From Hetaerina americana (taxonomy: Eukaryota > Arthropoda > Insecta > Odonata > Calopterygidae), in NCBI GenBank assembly GCA_022747635.1, contig JAKTNV010000074.1, positions 496,001 through 560,000 on the forward strand: a stretch of DNA of 64,000 nucleotides. Reading direction: 5' to 3'. Positions 37,301 through 48,293 of this stretch are shown in pieces. Positions within the stretch are counted from its first letter, which is position 1. The number at the start of each line of letters is the position of its first letter. The translations under genes were made by a program, and so were the position numbers. A model generated the notes under the pieces. The model was not told the origin of the DNA. It saw only the letters and a list, made by a program, of their open reading frames with translations, and ran no database searches.

Positions 37301-40300
37301 AAACTTTTACTTAGTTTTCTTCGATTGCAGCAGCGTGGTGCATCATCATTGCCACAGGGTAGAATAGTAAATAAGGAATATTACCTGCAAGTTATGCACA
37401 ATTTGTGCAAAGCAATCCGCCACAAATGCCCAGATTTGTGGAAGAACAAAAATAGCTTTTGCACCATGACAATGCCCCTGCTCATATACAAGTATGTTTA
37501 CTTGTGCACAAATTTTTGGCAAAAAACAACACACTAATGATGCCCCAGCCACCATATTCCCCAGATCTGGCCCCCAGTGGCTTTTTCTTGTTCCCGAAAC
37601 TGAAGATGACCATTAAAGGATGACGCTACGCTACGATTGACGAGATAAAGACTGCATCAAAGAAGGTGCTGAACAAGATCACAAAAAATGATTTTTTGAA
37701 GTGCTTCGAGGATTGGAAAAAACGTTGGCACACGTGTATAATATCTAATGGGGATTACTTTGAAGGGGACAAAATAGTCATTCATGAATAAATAAATAAT
37801 TTTTTAAAAAACACAAAAGTCATGATACTTTTTGATACTCCCCCACCCTTTTCAGAAGAGGGTATATATACAATGATTGTGACTTTAAACTTTGTACCTG
37901 AGGATGACGCCGTAGCGTCGAAACTAGTCGTACCTGTAATAAAGTGGTGGATTGGAACAAAGTGTTTCTTTTTCATTTATTAGGTATCTTAGGCTTTACA
38001 AGTGCTCTGAAATGGCAGAGAAGTAATGTAATAGCTGGTGAATTTTTAATTATTTTTTAAATCCTTTCGAGAAATCTCCTTATCTTTATGTTGAAATCCA
38101 TGAACATCATTAAATTCTGGAAAAAAAATTGACATGCTCAAACTTACTGTACACAACATTGAGAGTGTAATTTCCTCTGGGCAAGCCATTAGCATAACCA
38201 CGTTTGGAATGGTCAATCCGTCGATATAATTTCCTGAAAGTGGGAAGAGCTGCTGTTCTCATCCATACAATTAGGTCTTCATTTTCAAAGCCATTGTTTG
38301 ACGTGTCATTTGGATCTAACTCCCAAACTGGACGTCTCCAACTCATGGGCTTGGAATATCTAGCAAATGCTGTAAAACATACAATTTAAAAATGTAAATA
38401 TTCAAAAACATCTGGGTAATGATCTTGTGTCTTCATTATACATGCACTTTATAATTATTAATAGAATGAATGACAATATCACTGAGTTTAATAATTTTCT
38501 TGTTTTATGGTATTTTTTGGATAACTTTTACTATTAAAAATTTTCTAATTGATTTTAATGAAACGGATTCTGTCTGATAGAAACTATGCTCTACATATCA
38601 ATCAATCAATTTGTAAGTAGAAGGACTGTCACACTATTGAGATAGGTTGCATGTACCCAATCGGATACATGCAACCTATCACACCAATATTTTTCAAACA
38701 GTGGTTGAGGGGTAAATTGAAAATTATAACGTGGATATTGCAAAATGGATAGACGACATAAAGTTCTATCAAGATGTTTCTGTTATATCACAAAACTTGA
38801 GAACCACTGACATCACAAATGCAGTTTTACATTTCCAGCATTAACTGTACACCTTATGAACACATGGATGTAGACAATTCGAGATGTCCCTAATTATGAA
38901 CACTATATTCATGTAACCAAGCTAATACATAATACAAAAAAGGCTTACTCACCTTCATTAAGAGGTCCTTTAGGGTTTTTAAACTTAATATCTTTATCTG
39001 ATGGCCAAGCTATACCTGTACGCAGAAGAGTCACTTCTGCACTGTGGACATTGGAATATATTGTCAACACATCTGGAAGAAATAATATATCATTACAACT
39101 TCATAATATAAAACATCTTTGCATACTAGAATGAAATGTAACTATCTATGCCACTAATAAACTAATATGAGAATGGAAATGTGGTCAGAAAAATATGCTA
39201 GTAAACAGTTCAGGTAATTTGCAACTTATCAAAAGGTAATTCTGGATTCCCAAAAACCATAAAGTTCTAGTTTCTTACATATTTTTCAATATTAAATGAC
39301 AATTATCACAAAATCAGCAGGCCCTTGACCAAAAAGGCCTTTTGCTGGAAGGTCTAATTAAATGTTAACTTACTAGACACAGGAAGAAAGGCAGACACCA
39401 TGTGTACACAATAGGGTACCAGGGTATTTAATTTTAATTAATAGGGTACCTATTATCACATTCCTTAGAGGCCCAACTTATAATGCACTTTCCCATATTT
39501 CCCTTAACTGAAGCGCCACAAAATACAAGTTAGAATATGATGACAATTTTGCCTACTACGCACTCTCTCCTTCATGCCCACGAGCGACCTCTCCCATGTA
39601 TGCACACCATGCCTAATGCAGTTGAGTGCCATTATGTTCCGTGATATAGTCCTCAATCAGACACCTAACATGCATCTCTTCCAGCAATTTTCTTAACTAC
39701 TTATCCATCCTATGAATCTCCACACTGATTTTTTAACCTTTTCCTCCTTATAATCATCAGCAATCCATTTTTTTCAAGGACTATTAGATATATTTAAATT
39801 AAAGGTTATACTCCCAGATATTTACTTCTTGATCTATTTTTCCAATCAAAGGACTACTCAAACAAGAATTTAAATCACATAAGTATTTCAATCAGTTCAT
39901 AGTTCTAATAATACCAATATCTTTATTGGCCTTTAAGATATGGAAATACATATATAAGGACCATCAATAACGAGAAAGTTAAAACACAAGACACGACAGC
40001 AGATACAATATTAGTTTATCGGAATAAACATATAAAATTACAGGTTCAGAAATTCATAAAATATATAGAAGCATATAGCTTTAAAAAATTTTTATTTTGA
40101 TTTGAAGCTAACAAACCTGCTCTTATTTTTAATAGATGAAGGTAAACTATTAAATAATTTTAAAATATACAATGAACCATTATGGAATAAATTGAGATTG
40201 TAAGGTGTGATATACCTGTAACTATATAATCCAGTCTATTTCTAGTTTGGTAATTAGTACATCTTGGTTAATGATCAGATTTCACTTAGGTTCGTATTTT

Positions 40301-43300
40301 TAGCAGGGGATCCTTGGAGGTACATTATGGCATGTTACTTAGAAGGTCTGTCCCAAAAGTAGTATGACTTAATTTTTCCCAGGTAGACTGATGACAATTT
40401 CTCTGACTGGGTTGGAGGGAGGGGAGTCTCAGGAAAGGCAGAAGGCCAGTGGCAGTTGGCTCCCAGCCTTTGTGGAATGCAGATCTTGTTCATTTATGAA
40501 ACCTCTATGACGTAACCTTGTTACGCTCTGTCATGACCCGGTTATTGGAACAGCACTATGCCATCAAATTTTGGGTGAAATTGGGCAAAACCGAGAGACT
40601 CATGACATGCTCAAGGCAGCTTATACATGGGTAGATGATGTATTTTTGAGTGGCATAAGTTGTTTTAGGAGGGTAGAGAAGATGTTGAAGATGTCGAACA
40701 ATCAGGATACCTTTCGACCTCAAAAGACAATGACAATCTCATAAGAGCGAAAGCTTTGTTGGGCAGGGATCTCAGATCAAGTGTACGCATGACATCCCTA
40801 AAAAAGATGTGCAAAGTTAGTGCCGCGAGTACTCTCGAATGAACAAAAGGAAACTTGCATACGAATCTGCCAAGAGCTTTTAAACCATGTGAATGAGGAT
40901 CCATATTTTTTCGATAATAACGTCAAGAGTCTACATTTTGTACCACCGATAAACATTGCTTTGGTCCAAGGTAGCCTCTCCATATGCCACAGTCAACTTT
41001 CGGAATGCAGCCATGCACTTAATTTCGTTTTTCACACAAAATTTGATATAGATTTTCAGATCCATTTTTTGGAATAGGCAAAAATCGAAGACAAGCCAAA
41101 TCATGTCCAAGCAAAACAGCTGTCAACAATTAACTGAACATTCGAAATGGCTGAACTTTTCAGCATCAGTGGAGAGACATAAGTACCAACATAATGCCAC
41201 AAAAAAATCAAAAATACTTAACCCGCGGAAAATCAAAATTTGCAATACTTTTTGAACAATTTTTTTTGGAAAAATGTCTATAGTATTGAAATAACAATCA
41301 AGGCCATAGAACACAGAATTATTAACTCTATGAAGGGCAAAGTCTGTTGAGCAGCTTTTTATTTGATAGTTTTATACAGTTTCCTGAGGGATTATAATTT
41401 CACGGAGATTATTATCATCTCAGCAGTAATCCAAGCTCTGCTTTGAGCCCTTCCACACTTTATTGCTTGTATATGAAAAAAACCATTAAAAATAGTAAGA
41501 AAAGTATCCAAGAAATAGTTACACATTTCATTAACTGTATAGGAACTGTTACCTATTTCATCATCAGTTGTTTGCAGGGCAGTAGGGAATTCTCCAATGA
41601 AATCAGCATAAGATACCATTTTAATAAAGACTTGCCGTATTATTTTGGGATTTAGATGCAACTCGTATGGCAGAAGAGGTTATTAAAGCTTTATGATAAC
41701 AGTGAGATTGATTACAATAATATTAAAGAAGATCAAGTTTATAAAAATATTATCCATAATGGATAAAATGTGATATTGTCTGGCGGTAAGAAAAAAAGTT
41801 AGGCGACAAATCTGGCCATGGAGAAGACTTATGTACGTAAAGAAACAAAGGGTAGAATAGGGTTTTAATATCTTAATATGGGCATACGAAACTGAAATGG
41901 CTGAAGAGAGGATACATTTGGAGCAGTAGCTGCAGCAGCTCACACACATTCCACAAATTGATAAGTGGGAAGCAACTGCATTAAACTGTGGAAGAGTGAT
42001 ACAATAAAATAGAAGACGTTTGGGTGAGACAATGAAAGAATTGCAATAGTGAAGTTAACAATGAAACCAATGGATATCATAGAAGCCTATTTTTAAGTTT
42101 ACCAGGTGTATAAGCATGAAATACTGATTTTTTTCTAAGAAAAAAACTTGGAAGAATGATAAAAAGAGCTTAATTCAATGTATGCTCCATTACTAGTTAG
42201 ACATTTTACCCATCTTTCAGGGAAATTGTGGATACCACACCACTAAAAATCTTCCCTCTTTGATGCAAACCATTCATCGAGCCATTTTTTCACATTTTTG
42301 TATGAACCAAAGTGCTACTCAGCAAGTGGTGATCGATGCAAACACATGGTATTTGTAAGGAGTCAAGTCCGGTTAGTAAGCCACATGGGGCAGAACTTCC
42401 CAGCTAAGTGCTTCTGACGTGTTGTGAACTGGTTTTGCCATATGTGATGGACTGTTGTTATAATTAAAAATGACCTTGTGTTGCCTCTTTTGGGTTTATG
42501 GCCTTTTTTCAAGCAGCCAACTGTGCATATCAAACAACTATTCTTGGCAGCATTCAGTATAAACCAATTCACCAGGTTTTAACAGCTCATAATAGACCAC
42601 AGCCTTTTGGTCCCACCAAACACAAAGAATCACCTTTCTGACAAAGAGATGTGGTCGATGTGGATGGTGCACCTGGGTCTACACGTGATTTTTTGCATTG
42701 GGAATTATCAAAATAATTCCACTTTTCATCCTCAGTAACGATACAATGCAAAAACAACTTCCTTTTGTATCATGCAGGCGAAATTTCACATGAGTTTTTG
42801 CACCTCTTCACCTGCCTGTTGTTCAACTCATGTGGTATCAATCTGCTAGTCTTCTGAAACTTTCCCAGCTCTTGTAGGCGATTGAAAACAACTTGTTGAG
42901 CAATGCTCAATTGCTCTGCAAGTTGTTTTTGTGTTTGTGAATCATCTTTGTCCAACAATGCTTACAATTTGAAATTTTTGTACCTTTTTTGGTGGTTTTC
43001 CCAGCTCCTTGTCTGCAACATTGAAGTCACCACTTTTGAAACGGCAAAACCATTGTTCACACATATTTTGCAATGGACTATGTTCACCATAAGCTTCTCA
43101 AAGTAATCAGTATGATTCAGCAGCAGTTTTTTCAAATTAAACACAGCAACACAACACTAAGCAAACACTTTTTCAATTTATCACTCATGCACGTCTGACA
43201 CTTGGCACAACAAAATGGTATAGGTATCAAATCATTATACCACAAACTGCATTGGTGCACCATCGGTTGCCTGAAATCTGTATTTCACACTCTTACACCT

Positions 43301-46300
43301 GGTATATGCCTAAGAGAGACTGCCACAATATCCATTTGGAAAATGGGAACACAAATATTGCTGTCTAATAAAAAATTTAAAGGGATTAAAAAATGCTGGT
43401 AAATATCAATTTTCCTTTTCACTAGAGGATGCAAATATTTAAAAAAAATATTTGACCAAGAATCTACCATAGTTTGGGAAAAGAGTTTAGCATTTCAGGA
43501 TTATATTTACCCAAAAGATATGTATAACAAAAGTGCTAGAGTAACAGGAGCCCATCATTCCAAATACTTCATTTCCTTGACCTGGGATAACTATGTCAAG
43601 AAATTCATAGAATTTTCAGGACATTCCACATTCCTAAAATACTAATTAGGAATGAGAAATATGTCATAACTTACCACTAAATAAACTATTTGCTATAGCT
43701 CCACAGGGGGCTATTGGCATAGTTAAAGATCCATTTGATATAACATCTCCTTGTGGTGTCCTCTCAGTGTACGCAAAAGGATTGCAATCGCTGGAGGGAG
43801 ATGCATCAAGTTTTCCAAGCAACTGATTATCATCTCGAGATTTTACATATCTACGATGGTTTTGGTAGAAATTGGTCAGGCCATAATACATATAAACTTT
43901 TCCCTGAAAAACATAATTTGTATTAAAATATGGACACACACATCTTTCTATGTGAAGCTGATCAACCAATTTTGCTACCTCAATCTGCACGTATTGCGGT
44001 AGTAAAATATTGCTATTGTCAAGTAAAACGAATTTATTTATTTTATTTATGCCAGCTTTAGAATTGGAAAAGAAATCTCCAAAGCTAAGTTTTACAGTTT
44101 CATTTAAAAAAACTATCAAATAACCAACATCAGCAAGGGCTACATGCAACAAATGTATGAACTAGAGGAACAAACACAGATGAAAGCTATGTGATCCCAA
44201 TAGCCATGGCAAAAAAACTATCTGCGCCTTAATCCTATGATAAGAAGAAGTTGTTTTGCATGCTACACAAGCTTCCCAAACAATTAAACTTATTTCTAGC
44301 TTCTGCTTTCTCAGTTTTTAACAACACCTTCAACCATTCTTTTAAGGAACAAATGATATTTTACTTGTTTTTCTAATGCTACTATTCCAAAAGCAAGAGC
44401 CCCTCCCCTTCTTTCTATTACCTGCACAATGCAAAATTCTGCTGCTCCTTCTCAATGCATGAAGATTTTTCCGGCATTTGTTATCATTAGAGACTGAGCA
44501 AGTAAATATGACAATAAACACAAAGTTCTTCAATTCAATTTTCGAAAAATCCCACTTCTAATAGCAATAAATATAGATATATTCCTGCCTCCTTGTAGAT
44601 GAGATGTAACCAGGCGGTATAATGATAACATTTTTGAAAACAGTCAACGTAGAATCTTGAAATTCTAAAATACCATTCAGATGTTTTCTTCTTTCCAAGT
44701 CTCATGTAAACTTCTCACTCCAAGTCTCTGGGTTATGTAAATTTTTAAGGGTGTTCAATCAATTTTACGCCCAGGTTCTTGAATGCCCTTTTTAATCTTA
44801 TATGTTCCAAGAACCACCTGGACATCTTTAATGAACATTTTCCTGCCAGGTACCACATAATATGGCATCCATTTTTGCCACATGAGTCCAAAAAAACATC
44901 ATCAGACTGAGAAATTATGGTCCTATTGTCAGACATTTTGCCGGCCCCGGTGGCGGCGGGGTAACGTCCTCGTCTGCCATTCCAAGGGTCGCGGGTTCGA
45001 TTCCCGCCTGGGTGAGTTTCCCTCCATCTAGGGCTTGGGTGTTTGTAAATGTGACCATTGTTATCGTTGTTAAAAGTTCGATGTAAAGGCCAAAATGTGC
45101 TGTTTTCGGACTTAAACTGAATAAAATAAATAAATAAATAAAAGTGTTGCTTTCTGCTATTGCCTTTTTGGGCATGACATTTTCCTCCTTTGCCAGTCTT
45201 TCCCTACAGTTTTCAGCAATAGTCTTCATGAATATATCTTTCTTGTTTTCATTATTATCCTGGATTAATGCATGGGCAAATATCAAGGAAATTATCAATA
45301 AAATACTTACATCAAAATCTTTATCAAGAGTGAAGTTGAGGCTACAATTACAAGTCAGCGATGCATTCCGTGCAATTACATCAGCACATTTTACAGGATT
45401 ACCCCCTTCTGGCACAACACTTAGGCAATCTGTATAATCAATCATTAGTTCTTTCACCTATAAAAAAATATATATTTGTGCTACAATTCACAAATTTCAA
45501 TATCAGCATCACATCATATATCTATGCATATAACTTTTCAAGTAAATGCTGCTTTTTTGAATAAAACCAAAAATGCCAAAAATTATTCCTGAATAATTGC
45601 ATACAAAATTATGTGTATTTATAAGCATGCCAGGGACAATCAACAGTATGTAATCAAGGACGTGAGCCATAATATTTAACTAGATACCAACTATATATTT
45701 ACTCCAAATGATTACCCAAAAACCTTTCCACAATAGTTAATCGTTTTTGGCTAAATATTTTTAATTTAAAATAATTACAACCTTTTAGTTCTCCACACCT
45801 AATAACGAGGGGTAGAATATACGGACAGTTGAAAATGATTTTTGTGGGGCAAGGGTTATAGAGATTAGTACCATTTAGGTGGGCCTTAAAAGTGTAGCAA
45901 TGATTAGTTGCCAAGACTATCATGAATCAACCCTGACTGGTGGACTACTGCTAAAGTAAAAGCATCCACCCAATTGCCCCAGTAGCAAAACATGCATTAA
46001 TGGAGGACACATCTAGTGTCTTACGTCCATTTTATAATGCGATATTTCAAAAAATAGAGAATTATTTTTTATAGCCCGCTATATTATTTCACCAGAAGAA
46101 TTAAAGTTGGAACTTAAATTTTCGAGGGTCATATCTAAGTTTTGGTCGAGAAGGCAATGACCTAGCCTTAAGTTTCCTTGCATGGATACTTTATGTGATA
46201 TGAGAGACATGAACCAATGGAAAATGAATTAGGTCCTCAATTTAATACTGTAACTACCCAAAGACATATTTCACTTCAATATTTAAAAAAAATCAGCAGA

Positions 46301-48072
46301 AGTGACAGGATGAACTTTGTCCAATGGATTGTTATGACTTTTTAAGTATTAAAATATGTACAGGGAACTGCATATTAGCATTTTGAAGGACACATAGGCA
46401 TAAATAGAAGAATTCTGGGAATTGGCATGGCTGCCAAATATGGAATATTCAAAGAGAGAAATAGTAAGAGGGAGAACCTATGAAAAGAAGGCTTTCAATT
46501 GGAAGAAACAACTACAAACAGCATAGAGTACAAGCCTGAACCCCAGGACACAGTTCATTAGAACCAATGGAGTTAACTTCTCCATGGAATGGCAATGCGA
46601 ATGACATCAGCAGCAGAAGATAAATGAAAACCAGAAGTGACCAAAAAATTGTGTTAGCCAAGAATTACGGAAATAAATAACAACTTGGTTACTATTAAGT
46701 ATACACGTCAAAAGGTGGAAGGAGAGAACATTTACTGCAAGTTAACTAAAAGGAGTGGTTAACTAATTGGACACTCCGAGGTACATTGGCTTAATTAAGA
46801 CTAATGAGAACCAAAAAAGGAAAAACATGCAGCAGAAAAAAGGATTAGTAATGAGCGGGCAGCATTGGAGAACGTTAGCATAAGGAGCAATGAAGGACTG
46901 GTGAGATTACTAATTGACAAGATTGTTTAAACTGCTGCTGCTAAATGCGTAAAATGTTTTAATTGCCAACCAAATTTCTGAATTCCTACGATTTAAAGGT
47001 AAACTATACTAATATCTTGTAAGCAGTATATTTATATGGCTCCTCACGCAGTAAGTGCTCTGTGTTTATATGACCAGTTCTACGTATGGCAATAACATGT
47101 CCTTGAATCAATGGAAATAGTTTATTCTCAGGGAGGATCAGAAGTAGAATTTTTAGAGCTCTTCCATTTTCTTCCACATCACAGCGACAGACGACTGTAA
47201 GCACATAAATAATTCAGCTAACGCAAAGGTACATGAAGGTCAACTAATCCAAACCAACTAAACCAAATACTAAAATCATTAAATACATACCTATATCAAC
47301 AAGAAAGTGATAAAAATGGCAAAAGACATAAAATATTCATGGGAGAAAATAAGACGATAAATTGTGAAAAAATTGCAATGTTTACCCTATTATTTGTTAA
47401 TATCTATTAATTTCATAATGTGCAATTTCTTAAGCAGTTTCATGCACGAGATTACAAGGTGAAATTTTCAATGCCGAATAACTGTAATTTTTAACAAATC
47501 ATTCCTGTTGAGGACGCAACATATTTGACCTTAGGGTTTAAAAATAAATACACACACACACACACACAGTGACACAACGATCGTTCACCCTGATACTAGG
47601 ATTTTGAAATGGATCATGACTTGCAAATGGACTGATTGTACCTACCTCATCGGAAAAGTAGAGCAATCCTATTCCAACGGGAATGAAGGCGATTCCAATA
47701 ACGAAAAACGTCGGTAAAACTGTACCAGCAGTTAGAATTGGTTGCCATGCTGGTAACTTTTGCTGTTTAAATGCACTATCTACCAAAAAGAACTATCACT
47801 GTTACTATAAATAGCAAAATTATTAGCCAATTGTTTTCTACAACGTACTAAAGTAATATATAAATTTTACTGCTCTAAATTTAAACTTAAGCCACTAAAT
47901 ATTTCGCAAGAAAAATAAGAAAACTCTAAATGTCAATACCAAGATTACAAAATAATGGCATCAAACATAAGGCATTACGCTCATAGATAAATATTCGATT
48001 TGTAATTAAAACATCACCTGACGGTCTTTTGGATTTGATGTTTATTTCCGATGGCTCAGAAGTTGAAGCCAT
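31335..48072 (-). CDS. TMEM30A: CDC50/TMEM30 family P4-ATPase flippase subunit, complete, seven exons
   Basis: Exons on the minus strand: 48072-48018, 47779-47646, 45457-45311, 43903-43675, 39072-38953, 38369-38148 and 31504-31335. All junctions are GT-AG and phases fit, giving 358 residues, close to the family's usual ~360. Hydrophobic segments at about 33-60 ([17 protein letters not shown]) and 329-353 ([17 protein letters not shown]) flank a Cys-rich, N-glycosylatable (NAS, NFT, NGS) lumenal loop. Family hallmarks: [77 protein letters not shown] and [16 protein letters not shown]. Known family role: CDC50 proteins pair with P4-ATPases, aid their exit from the ER and support aminophospholipid flipping. 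The gene is head to head with RAD23. Odd point: the stop codon overlaps a donor-like AG|GTAATG (31339/31337), so a further exon is possible. Confidence 0.97.
32005..32235 (+). mobile_element. tRNA-headed repeat, family C, two heads in opposite orientation
   Basis: The plus-strand unit starts near 32063 (GGGGATGCCTTGGTAACTTA). It has a B-box-like GGGTTTCAATCCC, then AAATGATTTTTACAC, GCATTGTAATGCAC and TACTCCATTAAATGTTATTG. Just upstream, 32005-32062 holds a minus-oriented partial head (AATCATTTGCCTTAGCCGGG). The body order matches 35160-35395. Confidence 0.7.
33232..33445 (+). mobile_element. SINE family D body inside the second LINE
   Basis: CAGCAAATATTTTTCAGCAG, TTGAGGTGCTTTGTGGAGAA, CACTTTGAGTGAGCATGACG and GATGCCGGGTTTCCCTCTAC match, in order and opposite strand, the full copy at 53408-53697. 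The tRNA-like head is absent. The LINE reading (VMI before, NEIQFGF after) has lost the codons in between, so the insertion came with a deletion or a later rearrangement. Confidence 0.75.
33692..34360 (+). pseudogene. C-terminal RT portion of the second LINE
   Basis: 222 codons in one open frame. [10 protein letters not shown] stands where an active element has the Y/F-A-D-D motif (second Asp changed to Asn). It continues through [20 protein letters not shown] and [20 protein letters not shown]. It starts within the palm domain; everything before is in other frames. Confidence 0.85.
35160..36240. repeat. Cluster of tRNA-headed family C units in both orientations
   Basis: Minus-strand heads lie at 35310-35395 and 35630-35725, and a plus-strand head at 36128-36230. 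Each carries a B-box-like GGTTTGA/GGTTCAA(A)T motif followed by AAATGATTTTTAC or its relic. On the minus strand the unit that begins at 35725 has a body of about 235 bases ending CCAAAATTTTGGAGGGTAAG and runs directly into the next head, so units of about 325 bp stand head to tail. From about 35726 rightwards, body sequence appears in the opposite orientation (GGGAATTTGTCAAAGG, TTGGCTTTAACCTTATGGG, ACTATGAATGCC) and ends in the plus-strand head. The palindrome 35820-35980 interrupts this half. Confidence 0.7.
35820..35980. repeat. 161-bp palindrome with hairpin module
   Basis: Arms 35820-35870 and 35930-35980 are perfectly complementary over 51 bp. The next 20 bp inward pair at 16 positions, leaving a 19-base loop (35891-35909). 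Loop and right arm contain CTGATGA, T, GTCGC CTAT GCGAC, GAAAC (35898-35924), followed by AATAAAGTGTGG (35939-35950). A transcript would fold into a hairpin of about 71 bp. Confidence 0.95.
36240..36365 (-). mobile_element. LINE scrap
   Basis: The minus strand reads [13 protein letters not shown], then a degraded [20 protein letters not shown]. This corresponds to [31 protein letters not shown] of the copy at 28371-29000. Confidence 0.65.
36537..37850 (+). mobile_element. Mariner, nearly full length, family A
   Basis: Inverted ends: left GAGGTCTGTTCAAAAAGTAT; right, in reverse, GGGGAGTATCAAAAAGTATC. The plus strand begins a transposase at 36743 ([52 protein letters not shown], then a stop, [16 protein letters not shown]). 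The catalytic middle follows in shifted frames (DEES.., [16 protein letters not shown] in the second-Asp region, [13 protein letters not shown] at 37550-37570), and a C-terminus near 37690. Several stops and frameshifts make it inactive. An inverted copy of its 5' third is found at 40935-41265. Confidence 0.88.
37860..37985 (+). repeat. Hairpin-module repeat with AATAAA
   Basis: At 37898-37924: CTGAGGA, T, GACGC CGTA GCGTC, GAAAC. Then TAGTCGTACCTGTAATAAAG and a stretch ending CATTTATTAG that aligns with the right arm of the palindrome at 35820-35980. It begins only a few bases after the mariner. Confidence 0.6.
38641..38680. repeat. Perfect 15-bp inverted repeat
   Basis: GATAGGTTGCATGTA, ten bases, TACATGCAACCTATC. 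It lies in the CDC50 intron between exons 5 and 6, with no TIR-element context seen. Confidence 0.95.
40341..41265. mobile_element. Chimera of two mariner fragments, inverted
   Basis: 40341-40934 reads on the plus strand as a family B mariner: TIR-like GAAGGTCTGTCCCAAAAGTA, then [18 protein letters not shown], and [38 protein letters not shown]. It has internal deletions and frameshifts. From 40935 the sequence is the inverted 5' end of family A (compare 36537-36880), running out to the TIR TTTGATTTTCC..CAATACTTTTTGAACA at 41265. Two different mariners are thus joined head to head, each with its outer TIR facing outwards. Confidence 0.8.
41266..42101 (-). other. CDC50 intron sequence, nothing recognised
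   Basis: Part of the intron between exons 4 and 5. No repeat or exon was identified between the two mariner structures. Confidence 0.5.
42102..43302 (-). mobile_element. Mariner with both TIRs, third family
   Basis: A 1201-bp element flanked by TA (42100-42101 and 43303-43304). The left end is CCAGGTGTATAAGCATGAAA; the right end, in reverse, is CCAGGTGTAAGAGTGTGAAA. The minus strand encodes a helix-turn-helix region ([81 protein letters not shown]) and a first catalytic region reading [11 protein letters not shown]. Later parts are broken by stops. It is full-length in outline but inactive, in the same orientation as the host gene. Confidence 0.88.
44940..45142 (+). mobile_element. tRNA-derived SINE, family B, second copy
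   Basis: CCGGCCCCGGTGGCGGCGGG, B box GGTTCGATTCC (exact), TAGGGCTTGGGTGTTTGTAA, GATGTAAAGGCCAAAATGTG, GTTTTCGGACTTAAAC and a tail of AAATAAATAAATAAATAAAA. It sits in the CDC50 intron 170 bp downstream (in gene orientation) of exon 3, antisense to the gene. The good B box and clean tail suggest it is younger than 25101-25295. Confidence 0.88.
45458..47645 (-). other. CDC50 intron between exons 2 and 3
   Basis: 2.2 kb, AT-rich. It contains one orphan minus-strand frame (47204-47004; [20 protein letters not shown]..) of unknown meaning and a CA run at 47552-47570. No mobile element was recognised. Confidence 0.5.
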
Positions 48073-48293
48073 GATAGCAAAGCGAATAAAAGCAGAAAGG
48101 ACGATGAAAATGTTTATAAGACTAGTGTAGAATTTTGGATCTACCAAATGCGGATATGCGGATTACAGTAGTCACGTGATCTCATGATGTCAGAATACAT
48201 GGCGACTGGCTGAAATCAGCGAGAAAATCCACGCCAAGAGTTTTGAACTTCCGACACCTTCTCGGACTCCTGCTGAAAATTTATCGGGACAGC
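48073..48293. promoter_or_regulatory. Shared intergenic promoter of CDC50 and RAD23
   Basis: Only 221 bp separate the two start codons, so both transcripts must start here or from unseen upstream non-coding exons. The interval holds a palindromic CACGTG (48173-48178), a CRE-like TGATGTCA (48185-48192) and ACATGGCG (48197-48204). No TATA box lies at a suitable place for either gene. Bidirectionality is inferred from the arrangement. Confidence 0.75.

Larger units (their letters stand above)
31505..38147 (-). other. Last intron of CDC50, dense in mobile elements
   Basis: 6.6 kb between exon 6 and exon 7. It contains family C repeats (32005-32235 and 35160-36240), a second LINE with an embedded SINE body (32520-34370), a palindrome (35820-35980), a LINE scrap (36240-36365), a mariner (36537-37850) and a hairpin-module repeat (37860-37985). 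34371-35160 shows nothing recognisable. Confidence 0.85.
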
